A stretch of 64,000 nt of DNA from Bufo bufo (lineage: Eukaryota; Chordata; Amphibia; Anura; Bufonidae). Shown here piece by piece: positions 42,701-55,000 of the stretch. Both the position numbers and the translations under genes were made by a program. The stretch lies in contig NC_053390.1 of NCBI RefSeq assembly GCF_905171765.1, positions 214,019,208 to 214,083,207 of the forward strand, in the 5' to 3' direction. Position 1 is the stretch's first letter, and every line of letters starts with the position of its first letter. The notes beneath the pieces were generated by a model that was not told the DNA's origin, searched no databases, and worked only from the letters and a program-made list of their open reading frames with translations.

Positions 42701-45700
42701 AACGCACCTATATTGGAGATGGTAAGGGGAGCTAAGGGGTTATGGAGGAGGCTGTATTTTTGTTTAAATAGGTGCCCTTTAACCAATTTGTTAATAATTT
42801 AATGAAAGTTGCGTAAAAAGCATTATTGTCCATAAAATATAATACATAGCAGAGTCAAGGTTCGGAACTAGGGCTTTGGCAAAGCTATGTTCTCTCAAAA
42901 TTTGAACAAAGTTGATATAATACTGTGCTCTAGGCTTATGTGTTGGATTTATTGCACCAGAGAGTATGTACCTCCAGATGTTCTTTTCCAAGATAAGAAG
43001 AAGTGCTTGAGTACAAGCAGTCTGATCCATAAGAAGGATGGATCCAAAAGGCAAAGACTAGATCATCATCTTGTTCGAGATATGCTTAAGTTCCTGGGGC
43101 CCAATCCAAAAATGGATGGGTCTTATAGGTGAAGATCATATCTTGTTTGAGATATCTTTAAGACCTAGGGGGGAGTCCATAAGACGGATGGGTCCTATAG
43201 GTGAAGAGCATATGCAATTCTTATTATTGCTATGTTGAAGTTCCTTGGGCCCAGTCCACATGATGGATGGATCCTATAGGTGAAGACCATATCAATAGAA
43301 GCTAATTCATCTTCAAGGAAAAAGTAACATCGGGTGATTCCTATCAATAAGTGTGTTGAAAGGGTAAGTTATTATTATCTAGAATGTCAATTATAAAGTC
43401 TAGTAATGTATAGTTTGTTGAGTTTTATGATATTTATTCATGTAATTTCTCTTTGTTACATTGCCTAAATTATTAGCAAATTGGTAAAAGCTTATTTCTA
43501 CCTCTAATGGTGGAAAACACACCTATATTAGAGATGGTAAGGGCAGCTAAGGGGTTATGGAGGAGGCTGTACTTTTTGTTTAAATAGGTGCCCTTTAATC
43601 AATTTGTTAATAATTTAAGGAAAGTTGCTTAAAAAGCATTATTGTCCATAAAATGTAATACATAGCAGAGTCAAGGTTCGGAACTAGGGCTTTGGCAAAG
43701 CTGTGTTTTCTCAAACTTTGAACAAAGTTGATATAATACTGTGCTCTAGGCTTATGTGTTGGATTTATTGCACAAGAGAGTATGTACCTCCAGATGTTCT
43801 TTTCCAAGATAAGAAGAAGTGCTTGAGTACAAGGAGTCTGATCCATAAGAAGGATGGATCCAAAAGGCAAAGACTAGATCATCATCTTGTTCGAAATATG
43901 CTTAAGTTCCTGGGGCCCAATCCAAAAAAGGATGGGTCTTATAGGTGAAGATCATATCTTGTTAGAGATATCTTTAAGACTTAGGGGGAGTCCATAAGAT
44001 GGATGGGTCCTATAGGTAAAGAGCATATGCAATTTTTATTATTGCTATGTTGAAGTACCTTGGGCCCAGTCCATATGATGGATGGATTCTATAGGTGAAG
44101 ACCATAACAATAGAAGCTAATTCATCTTCAAGGAAAAAGTAATATCGGTTGATTCCTATCAATAAGTGTGTTGAAAGGGTAAGTTATTATTATCTAGAAT
44201 GTCAATTATAAAGTCTAGTAATGTATAGTTCGTTGAGTTTTATGATATTTATTTATGGTATTTCTCTTTGTTACATTGCCTAAATTATTAGCAAATTGGT
44301 AAAAGCTTATTTCTACCTCTAATGGTGGAAAACGCACCTATATTGGAGATGGTAAGGGCAGCTAAGGGGTTATGGAGGAGGCTGTACTTTTTATTTAAAT
44401 ATGTGCCCTTTACCAATTTGTTAATAATTTAAGGAAAGTTGCTTAAAAAGCATTACTGTCCATAAAATATAATACATAGCAGAGTCAAGGTTCGGAACTA
44501 GGGCTTTGGCAAAGCTGTGTTCTCTCAAAATTTGAACAAAGTTGATATAATACTGTGCTCTAGGCTTATGTGTTGGATTTATTGCACCAGAGAGTATGTA
44601 CCTCCAGATGTTCTTTTCCAAGATAAGAAGAAGTGCTTGAGTACAAGGAGTCTGATCTATAAAAAGGATGGATCCAAAAGGCAAAGACTAGATCATCATC
44701 TTGTTCGAGATATGTTTAAGTTCCTGGGGCCCAATCCAAAAATGGATGGGTCTTATAGGTGAAGATCATATCTTGTTACAGATATCTTTAAGACCTAGGG
44801 GGGAGTCCATAAGACGAATGGGTCCTATAGGTGAAAAGCATATGCAATTCTTATTATTGCTATGTTGAAGTACCTTGGGCCCAGTCCATACGATGGATGG
44901 ATCCTATGGGTGAAGACCATATCAATTGAAGCTAATTCATCTTCAAGGAAAAAGTAACATCGGGTGATTCCTATCAGTAAGTGTGTTGAAAGGGTAAGTT
45001 ATTATTATCTAGAATGTCAATTATAAAGTCTAGCAATGTATAGTTGTAGAGTATTATGCTATTTATTCATGTTATTTCTCTATGTGACTTTGCCTAAATT
45101 ATTAGCAAATTGGTAAAAGCTTATTTCTACCTCTAATGGTAGAAAACGCACCTATATTGGAGATGGTAAGGGCAGCAAAGGGGTTATGGAGGAGGCTGTA
45201 CTTTTTGTTTAAATAGGTGCCCTTTAGCCAATTTGTTAATAATTTAAGGAAAGTTGCTTAAAAAGCATTATTGTTTATAAAATATAATACTTAGCAGAGT
45301 CAAGGTTCGGAACTAGGGCTTTGGCAAAGCTGTGTTCTCTCAAAATTTGAACAAAGTTGATATAATACTGTGCTCTAGGCTTATGTGTTGGATTTATTGC
45401 ACCAGAGAGTATGTACCTCTAGATGTTCTTTTCCAAGATAAGAGAAGTGCTTGAGTACAAGGAGTCTGATCCATAAGAAGGGTGGATGCAAAAGGCAAAG
45501 ACTAGATCATCATCTTGTTCGAGATATGCTTAAGTTCCTGGGGCCCAATCCAAAAAAGGATGGGTCTTATAGGTGAAGATCATATCTTGTTAGAGATATC
45601 TTTAAGACCTAGGGGGGAGTCCATAAGACGGATGGGTCCTATAGGTGAAGAGCATATGCAATTCTTATTATTGCTATGTTGAAGTACCTTGGGCCCAGTC

Positions 45701-48700
45701 CATACGATGGATGGATCCTATAGGTGAAGACCATATCAATAGAAGCTAATTCATCTTCAAGGAAAAAGTAACATCGGGTGATTCCTATCAGTAAGTATGT
45801 TGAAAGGGTAAGTTATTATTATCTAGAATGTCAATTATAAAGTCTAGTAATGTATAGTTTGTAGAGTTTTATGCTATTTATTCATGTTATTTCTCTTTGT
45901 TACATTGCCTAAATTATTAGCAAATTGGTAAAAGCTTATTTCTACCTCTAATGGGGGAAAACGCACCTATATTGGAGATGGTAAGGGCAGCTAAGGGGTT
46001 ATGGAGGAGGCTGTACTTTTTGTTTAAATAGGTGCCCTTTAACCAATTTGTTAATAATTTAAGGAAAGTTGCTTAAAAAGCATTATTGTCCATAAAATGT
46101 AATACATAGCAGAGTCAAGGTTCGGAACTAGGGCTTTGGCAAAGCTGTGTTCTCTCAAAATTTGAACAAAGTTGATATAATACTGTGCTCTAGGCTTATG
46201 TGTTGGATTTATTGCACCAGAGAGTATGTACCTCCAGATGTTCTTTTCCAAGATAAGCAGTGCTTGAGTACAAGGAATCTGATCCATAAGAAGGATGGAT
46301 CCAAAAGGCAAAGACTAGATCATCATCTTGTTCGAGATATGCTTAAGTTCCTGGGGCCCAATCCAAAAATGGATGGGTCTTATAGGTGAAGATCATATCT
46401 TGTTAGAGATATCTTTAAGACCTAGGGGGGAGTCCATAAGACGGATGGGTCCTATAGGTGAAGAGCATATGCAATTCTTATTATTGCTATGTTGAAGTAC
46501 CTTGGGCCCAGTCCATACGATGGATGGATCCTATAGGTGAAGACCATATCAATTGAAGCTAATTCATCTTCAAGGAAAAAGTAACATCGGGTGATTCCTA
46601 TCAGTAAGTGTGTTGAAAGGGTAAGTTATTATTATCTAGAATGTCAATTATAAAGTCTAGTAATGTATAGTTTGTAGAGTTTTATGATATTTATTCATGT
46701 TATTTCTCTTGTTACATTGCCTAAATTATTAGCAAATTGGTAAAAGCTTATTTCTACCTCTAATGGGGGAAAACGCACCTATATTGGAGATGGTAAGGGC
46801 AGCTAAGGGGTTATGGAGGAGGCTGTACTTTTTGTTTAAATAGGTGCCCTTTAACCAATTTGTTAATAATTTAAGGAAAGTTGCTTAAAAAGCATTATTG
46901 TCCATAAAATGTAATACATAGCAGAGTCAAGGTTCGGAACTAGGGCTTTGGCAAAGCTGTGTTCTCTCAAAATTTGAACAAAGTTGATATAATACTGTGC
47001 TCTAGGCTTATGTGTTGGATTTATTGCACCAGAGAGTATGTACCTCCAGATGTTCTTTTCCAAGATAAGAAGAAGTGCTTGAGTACAAGGAGTCTGATCC
47101 ATAAGAAGGATGGATCCAAAAGGCAAAGACTAGATCATCATCTTGTTCGAGATATGCTTAAGTTCCTGGGGCCCAATCCAAAAATGGATGGGTCTTATAG
47201 GTGAAGATCATATCTTGTTAGAGATATCTTTAAGACCTAGAGGGGAGTCCATAAGACGGATGGGTCCTATAGGTGAAGAGCATATGCAATTCTTATTATT
47301 GCTATGTTGAAGTACCTTGGGCCCAGTCCATACGATGGATGGATCCTATAGGTGAAGACCATATCAATAGAAGCTAATTCATCTTCAAGGAAAAAGTAAC
47401 ATCGGGTGATTCCTATCAATAAGTGTGTTGAAAGGGTAAGTTATTATTATCTAGAATGTCAATTATAAAGTCTAGTAATGTATAGTTTGTAGAGTTTTAT
47501 GCTATTTATTCATGTTATTTCTCTTTGTTACATTGCCTAAATTATTAGCAAATTGGTAAGAGCTTATTTCTACCTCTAATGGGGGAAAACGCACCTATAT
47601 TGGAGATGGTAAGGGCAGCTAAGGGGTTATGGAGGAGGCTGTACTTTTTGTTTAAATAGGTGCCCTTTAACCAATTTGTTAATAATTTAAGGAAAGTTGC
47701 TTAAAAAGCATTATTGTCCATAAAATATAATACATAGCAGAGTCAAGGTTCGGAACTAGGGCTTTGGCAAAGCTGTGTTCTCTCAAAATTTGAACAAAGT
47801 TGATATAATACTGTGCTCTAGGCTTATGTGTTGGATTTATTGCACCAGAGAGTATGTACCTCCAGATGTTCTTTTCCAAGATAAGCAGTGCTTGAGTACA
47901 AGGAATCTGATCCATAAGAAGGATGGATCCAAAAGGCAAAGACTAGATCATCATCTTGTTCGAGATATGCTTAAGTTCCTGGGGCCCAATCCAAAAATGG
48001 ATGGGTCTTATAGGTGAAGATCATATCTTGTTAGAGATATCTTTAAGACCTTGGGGGGAGTCCATAAGACGGATGGGTCCTATAGGTGAAGAGCATATGC
48101 AATTCTTATTATTGCTATGTTGAAGTACCTTGGGCCCAGTCCATACGATGGATGGATCCTATAGGTGAAGACCATATCAATAGAAGCTAATTCATCTTCA
48201 AGGAAAAAGTAACATCGGGTGATTCCTATCAGTAAGTGTGTTGAAAGGGTAAGTTATTATTATCTAGAATGTCAATTATAAAGTCTAGTAATGTATAATT
48301 TGTAGAGTTTTATGCTATTTATTCATGTTATTTCTCTTTGTTACATTGCCTAAATTATTAGCAAATTGGTAAAAGCTTATTTCTACCTCTAATGGGGGAA
48401 AACGCACCTATATTGGAGATGGTAAGGGCAGCTAAGGGGTTATGGAGGAGGCTGTACTTTTTGTTTAAATAGGTGCCCTTTAACCAATTTGTTAATAATT
48501 TAAGGAAAGTTGCTTAAAAAGCATTATTGTCCAATAAAATATAATACATAGCAGAGTCAAGGTTCGGAACTAGGGCTTTGGCAAAGCTGTGTTCTCTCAA
48601 ATTTGACACAAAGTTGATATAATACTGTGCTCTAGGCTTATAGTGTTGGATTTAATTGCACCAGAGAGTATTGTACCTCCAGATGTTCTTTTCCAAGATA

Positions 48701-48869
48701 AGCAGTGCTTGAGTACAAGGAATCTGATCCATAAAAAGGATGGAATCAAAAGGGCCAAAGACTAGATCATCATCTTGTTCGAGATATGCTTAAGTTCCTG
48801 GGGGCCCCAATCCAAAAATGGACTGGGTCTTATAGGTGAAGATCATATCTTGTAACGCGATAACTTCTA
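27754..48869 (+). repeat. Satellite array, ~815-bp monomer, plus orientation
   Basis: About 26 head-to-tail monomers. Equivalent points recur at 28145, 28956, 29771, 30587, then every 811-816 bp to the gap. Landmarks in each monomer are GTCAAGGTTCGGAACTAGGG, TTCCTGGGGCCCAATCC, TAGAGATATCTTTAAGACC and GGTGATTCCTATCA. The first monomer is the most diverged; identity rises inward. Monomers fall into at least two types distinguished by a 3-bp indel (AAGAAGTGC versus GCAGTGC). Open frames of about 81 codons (plus) and 87 codons (minus) recur in nearly every monomer because the sequence is homogenised. One monomer at about 45440 has lost the frame. I see no sign that they are genes. Confidence 0.97.
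28381..28690 (+). repeat. Four internal subrepeats within one satellite monomer (example)
   Basis: Four consecutive 70-85-bp blocks start at 28381, 28460, 28530 and 28615. Each opens with CCATAAG-, CCAAAAA- or CCATACG-like sequence. Each then has GATGGRTC, TATAGGTGAAGA (first block AAAAGGCAAAGA) and ATCATAT-like text. Blocks 1 and 3 both end in a GGGCCC-containing box. The remaining ~500 bp of the monomer does not show this unit. Confidence 0.75.
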
Positions 48870-49069
48870 NNNNNNNNNNNNNNNNNNNNNNNNNNNNNNN
48901 NNNNNNNNNNNNNNNNNNNNNNNNNNNNNNNNNNNNNNNNNNNNNNNNNNNNNNNNNNNNNNNNNNNNNNNNNNNNNNNNNNNNNNNNNNNNNNNNNNNN
49001 NNNNNNNNNNNNNNNNNNNNNNNNNNNNNNNNNNNNNNNNNNNNNNNNNNNNNNNNNNNNNNNNNNNNN
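48870..49069. other. Assembly gap, exactly 200 N
   Basis: A fixed-length run of N. To its left (about 48530-48869) the satellite copy carries many single-base indels and a non-satellite tail (TGTAACGCGATAACTTCTA), as at a poor-quality contig end. To its right the satellite is in reverse orientation. Confidence 0.99.
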
Positions 49070-52000
49070 AAGACCCATCCATTTTTGGATTGGGCCCCAG
49101 GAACTTAAACATATCTCGAACAAGATGATGATCTAGTCTTTGCCTTTTGGATCCATCCTTCTTATGGATCAGACTCCTTGTATTAAAGCACTTCTTCTTA
49201 TCTTGGAAAAGAACATCTGGAGGTACATACTCTCTGGTGCAATAAATCCAAGACATAAGCCTAGAGCACAGTATTATATCAACTTTGTTCAAATTTTGAG
49301 AGAACACAGCTTTGCCAAAGCCCTAGTTCCGAACCTTGACTCTGCTATGTATTACATTTTATGGACAATAATGCTTTTTAAACAACTTTCCTTAAATTAT
49401 TAACAAATTGGTTAAAGGGCACCTATTTAAACAAAAAGTACAGCCTCCTCCATAACCCCTTAGCTTCCCCGTACCATCTCCAATATAGGTGCGTTTTCCC
49501 CCATTAGAGGTAGAAATAAGCTTTTACCAATTTGCTAATAATTTAGGCAATGTAACAAAGAGAAATAACATGAATAAATAGCATAAAACTCAACAAACTA
49601 TACATTACTAGACTTTATAATTGACATTCTAGATAATAATAACTTACCCTTTCAACATACTTACTGATAGGAATCACCCGATGTTACTTTTTCCTTGAAG
49701 ATGAATTAGCTTCTATTGATATGGTCTTCACCTATAGGATCCATCCATCGTATGGACTGGGCCCAAGGTACTTCAACATAGCAATAATAAGAATTGCATA
49801 TGCTCTTCATCTATAGGACCCATCCGTCTTATGGACTCCCCCCTAGGTCTTAAAGATATCTCTAACAAGATATGATCTTCACCTATAAGACCCATCCATT
49901 TTTGGATTGGGCCCCAGGAACTTAAACATATCTCGAACAAGATGATGATCTAGTCTTTGCCTTTTGGATCCATCCTTCATATGGATCAGACTCCTTGTAC
50001 TCAAGCACTTCTTCTTATCTTGGAAAGAACATCTGGAGGTACATACTCTCTGGTGCAATAAATCCAACACATAAGCCTAGAGCACAGTATTATATCAACT
50101 TTGTTCAAATTTTGAGAGAACACAGCTTTGCCAAAGCCCTAGTTCCGAACCTTGACTCTGCTCTGTATTATATTTTATGGACAATAATGCTTTTTAAGCA
50201 ACTTTCCTTAAATTATTAACAAATTGGTTAAAGGGCACCTTTTTAAACAAAAAGTACAGCCTCCTCCATAACCCCTTAGCTGCCCTTACCATCTCCAATA
50301 TAGGTGCGTTTTCCACCATTAGAGGTAGAAATAAGCTCTTACCAATTTGCTAATAATTTAGGCAATGTAACAGAGAAATAACATGAATAAATATCATAAA
50401 ACTCAACAAACTATACATTACTAGACTTTATAATTGACATTCTAGAAAATAATAACTTACCCTTTCAACACACTTATTGATAGGAATCACCCGATGTTAC
50501 TTTTTCCTTGAAGATGAATTAGCTTCTATTGAAATGGTCTTCACCTATAGGATCCATCCATCGTATGGACTGGGCCCATGGTACTTCAACATAGCAATAA
50601 TAAGATATGCATATGCTCTTCACCTATAGGACCCATCCGTCTTATGGACTCCCCCCTAGGTCTTAAAGATATCTCTAACAAGATATGATCTTCACCTATA
50701 AGACCCATCCATTTTTGGATTGGGCCCCAGGAACTTAAGCATATCTCGAACAAGATGATGATCTAGTCTTTGCCTTTTGGATCCATCCTTCTTATGGATC
50801 AGACTCCTTGTACTCAAGCACTTCTTCTTATCTTGGAAAAGAACATCTGGAGGTACATACTCTCTGGTGCAATAAATCCAACACATAAGCCTAGAGCACA
50901 GTATTATATCAACTTTGTTCAAATTTTGAGAGAACACAGCTTTGCCAAAGCCCTAGTTCCGAACCTTGACTCTGCTATGTATTACATTTTATGGACAATA
51001 ATGCTTTTTAAACAACTTTCCTTAAATTATTAACAAATTGGTTAAAGGGCACCTATTTAAACAAAAATACAGCCTCCTCCATAACCCCTTAGCTGCCCTT
51101 ACCATCTCCAATATAGGTGCGTTTTCCACCATTAGAGGTAGAAATAGGCTTTTACCAATTTGCTAATAATTTAGTCAATGTAACAAAGAGAAATAACAGA
51201 AATAAATATCATAAAACTCAACGAGCTATACATTACTAGACTTTATAATTGACATTCTAGATAATAATAACTTACCCTTTCAACACACTTATTGATAGGA
51301 ATCACCCGATGTTACTTTTTCCTTGAAGATGAATTAGCTTCTATTGTTATGGTCTTCACCTATAGGATCCATCCATCGTATGGACTGGGCCCAAGGTACT
51401 TCAACATAGCAATAATAAGAATTGCATATGCTCTTCACCTATAGGACCCATCCGTCTTATGGACTCCCTTCTAGGTCTTAAAGATATCTCTAACAAGATA
51501 TGATCTTCACCTATAAGACCCATCCATTTTTGGATTGGGCCCCAGGAACTTAAGCATATCTCGAACAAGATGATGATCTAGTCTTTGCCTTTTGGATCCA
51601 TCCTTCTTATGGATCAGACTCCTTGTAATTAAGCACTTCTTCTTATCTTGGAAAAGAACATCTGGAGGTACATACTTTTTTGTGCAATGAATCCAACACA
51701 TAAGCCTAGAGCACAGTATTATATCAACTTTGTTCAAATTTTGAGAGAACACAGCTTTGCCAAAGCCCTAGTTCCGAACCTTGACTCTGCTATGTATTAC
51801 ATTTTATGGACAATAATGCTTTTTAAGCAACTTTCCTTGAATTATTAACAAATTGGTTAAAGGGCACCTATTTAAACATAAAGTACAGCCTCCTCCATAA
51901 CCCCTTAGCTGCCCCGTACCATCTCCAATATAGGTGCGTTTTCCACCATTAGAGGTAGAAATAAGCTTTTACCAATTTGCTAATAATTTAGGCAATGTAA

Positions 52001-55000
52001 CAGAGAAATAACATGAATAAATATCATAAAACTCAACAAACTATACATTACTAGACTTTATAATTGACATTCTAGATAATAATAACTTACCCTTTCAACA
52101 CACTTATTGATAGGAATCACCCGATGTTACTTTTTCCTTGAAGATGAATTAGCTTCTATTGATATGGTCTTCACCTATAGGATCCATCCATCGTATGGAC
52201 TGGGCCCAAGGTACTTCAACATAGCAATAATAAGAATTGCATATGCTCTTCACCTATAGGACCCATCCGTCTTATGGACTCCCCCCTAGGTCTTAAAGAT
52301 ATCTCTAACAAGATATGATCTTCACCTATAAGACCCATCCATTTTTGGATTAGGCCCCAGGAACTTAAGCATATCTCGAACAAGATGATGATCTAGTCTT
52401 TGCCTTTTGGATCCATCCTTCTTATGGATCAGACTCCTTGTACTCAAGCACTTCTTCTTATCTTGGAAAATAACATCTGGAGGTACATACTCTCTGGTGC
52501 AATAAATCCAACACATAAGCCTAGAGCACAGTATTATATCAACTTTGTTAAAATTTTGAGAGAACATAGCTTTGCCAAAGCCCTAGTTCCGAACCTTGAC
52601 TCTGCTATGTATTATATTTTATGGACAATAATGCTTTTTAAGCAACTTTCCTTAAATTATTAACAAATTGGTTAAAGGGCACCTATTTTAACTAAAATAC
52701 AGCCTCCTCCATAACCCCTTAGCTGCCCTTACCATCTCCAATATAGGTGCGTTTTCCACCATTAGAGGTAGAAATAAGCTTTTACCAATTTGCTAATAAT
52801 TTAGGCAAAGTAACAAAGAGAAATAACTTAAATTAATAGTATAAAACTCTACAAACTATACATTACTAGACTTTTTAACTGACATTCTAGATAATAATAA
52901 CTTACCCTTTCAACATGCTTACTGATAGGAATCACCCGATGTTACTTTTTCCTTGAAGATGAGTTAGCTTCTATTAATATGGTCTTCACGTATAGGATCC
53001 ATCTATCGTATGGACTGGGCCCAAGGTACTTCAACATAGCAATAATAAGAATTGCATATGCTCTTCACCTATAGGACCCATTGGTCTTATGGACTCCCCC
53101 CTAGGTCTTAAAGATATCTCTAACAAGATATGATCTTCACCTATAAGACCCATCAATTTTTGGATTGGGCCCCAGGAACTTAAGCATATTTCGAACAAGA
53201 TGATGATCTAGTCTTTGCCTTTTGGATCCATCCTTCTTATGGATCAGACTCCTTGTACTCAAGCACTTCTTCTTATCTTGGAAAAGAACATCTGGAGGTA
53301 CATACTCTCTGGTGCAATAAATCCAACACATAAGCCTAGAGCACAGTATTATATCAACTTTGTTCAAATTTTGAGAGAACACAGCTTTGCCAAAGCCCTA
53401 GTTCCGAACCTTGACTCTGCTATGTATTATATTTTATGGACAATAATGCTTTTTAAGCAACTTTCCTTAAATTATTAACAAATTGGTTAAAGGGCACATA
53501 TTTAAACAAAAAGTACAGCCTCCTCCATAACCCCTTAGCTGCCCTTACCATCTCCAATATAGGTGCGTTTTCCACCATTAGAGGTAGAAATAGGCTTTTA
53601 CCAATTTGCTAATAATTTAGTCAATGTAACAAAGAGAAATAAAAGAAATAAATATCATAAAACTCAACGAGCTATACATTACTAGACTTTATAATTGACA
53701 TTCTAGATAATAATAACTTACCCTTTCAACACACTTATTGATAGGAATCACCCGATGTTACTTTTTCCTTGAAGGTGGATTAGCTTCTATTGTTATGGTC
53801 TTCACCTATAGGATCCATCCATCGTATGGACTGGGCCCAAGGTACTTCAACATACAATAATAAGAATTGCATATGCTCTTCACCTATAGGACCCATCCGT
53901 CTTATGGACTCCCTTCTAGGTCTTAAAGATATCTCTAACAAGATATGATCTTCACCTATAAGACCCATCCATTTTTGGATTGGGCCCCAGGAACTTAAGC
54001 ATATCTCGAACAAGATGATGATCTAGTCTTTGCCTTTTGGATCCATCCTTCTTATGGATCAGACTCCTTGTACTCAAGCACTTCTTCTTAACTTGGAAAA
54101 GAACATCTGGAGGTACATACTCTCTTGTGCAATAAATCCAACACATAAGCCTAGAGCACAGTATTATATCAACTTTGTTCAAATTTTGAGAGAACACAGC
54201 TTTGCCAAAGCCCTAGTTCCGAACCTTGACTCTGCTATGTATTATATTTTATGGACAATAATGCTTTTTATGCAACTTTCATTAAATTATTAACAAATTG
54301 GTTAAAGGGCACCTATTTAAACAAAAATACAGCCTCCTCCATAACCCCTTAGCTCCCCTTACCATCTCCAATATAGGTGCGTTTTCCCCCATTAGAGGTA
54401 GAAATAAGCTTTTACCAATTTGCTAATAATTTAGGCAAAGTCACATAGAGAAATAACATGAATAAATAGCATAATGCTCTACAACTATACATTGCTAGAC
54501 TTTATAATTGACATTCTAGATAATAATAATTTACCCTTTCAACACACTTACTGATAGGAATCACCCGATGTTACTTTTTCCTTGAAGATGAATTAGCTTC
54601 AATTGATATGGTCTTCACCCATAGGATCCATCCATCGTATGGACTGGGCCCAAGGTACTTCAACATAGCAATAATAAGAATTGCATATGCTTTTCACCTA
54701 TAGGACCCATCCGTCTTATGGACTCTCCCCTAGGTCTTAAAGATATCTGTAACAAGATATGATCTTCACCTATAAGACCCATCCATTTTTGGATTGGGCC
54801 CCAGGAACTTAAACATATCTCGAACAAGATGATGATCTAGTCTTTGCCTTTTGGATCCATCCTTCTCATGGATCAGACTCCTTGTATTCAAGCACTTCTT
54901 CTTATCTTGGAAAAGAACATCTGGAGGTACATACTTTCTTGTGCAATGAATCCAACACATAAGCCTAGAGCACAGTATTATATCAACTTTGTTCAAATTT

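Noticed and set aside
28000..48869. CRISPR-like or bacterial operon interpretation of the regular repeats
   Set aside because: The period is ~815 bp with no short repeat/spacer alternation, and the surrounding elements are vertebrate transposons.
48830..49307. Open frames running through the N gap
   Set aside because: They consist mostly of undefined residues; the gap simply lacks stops.
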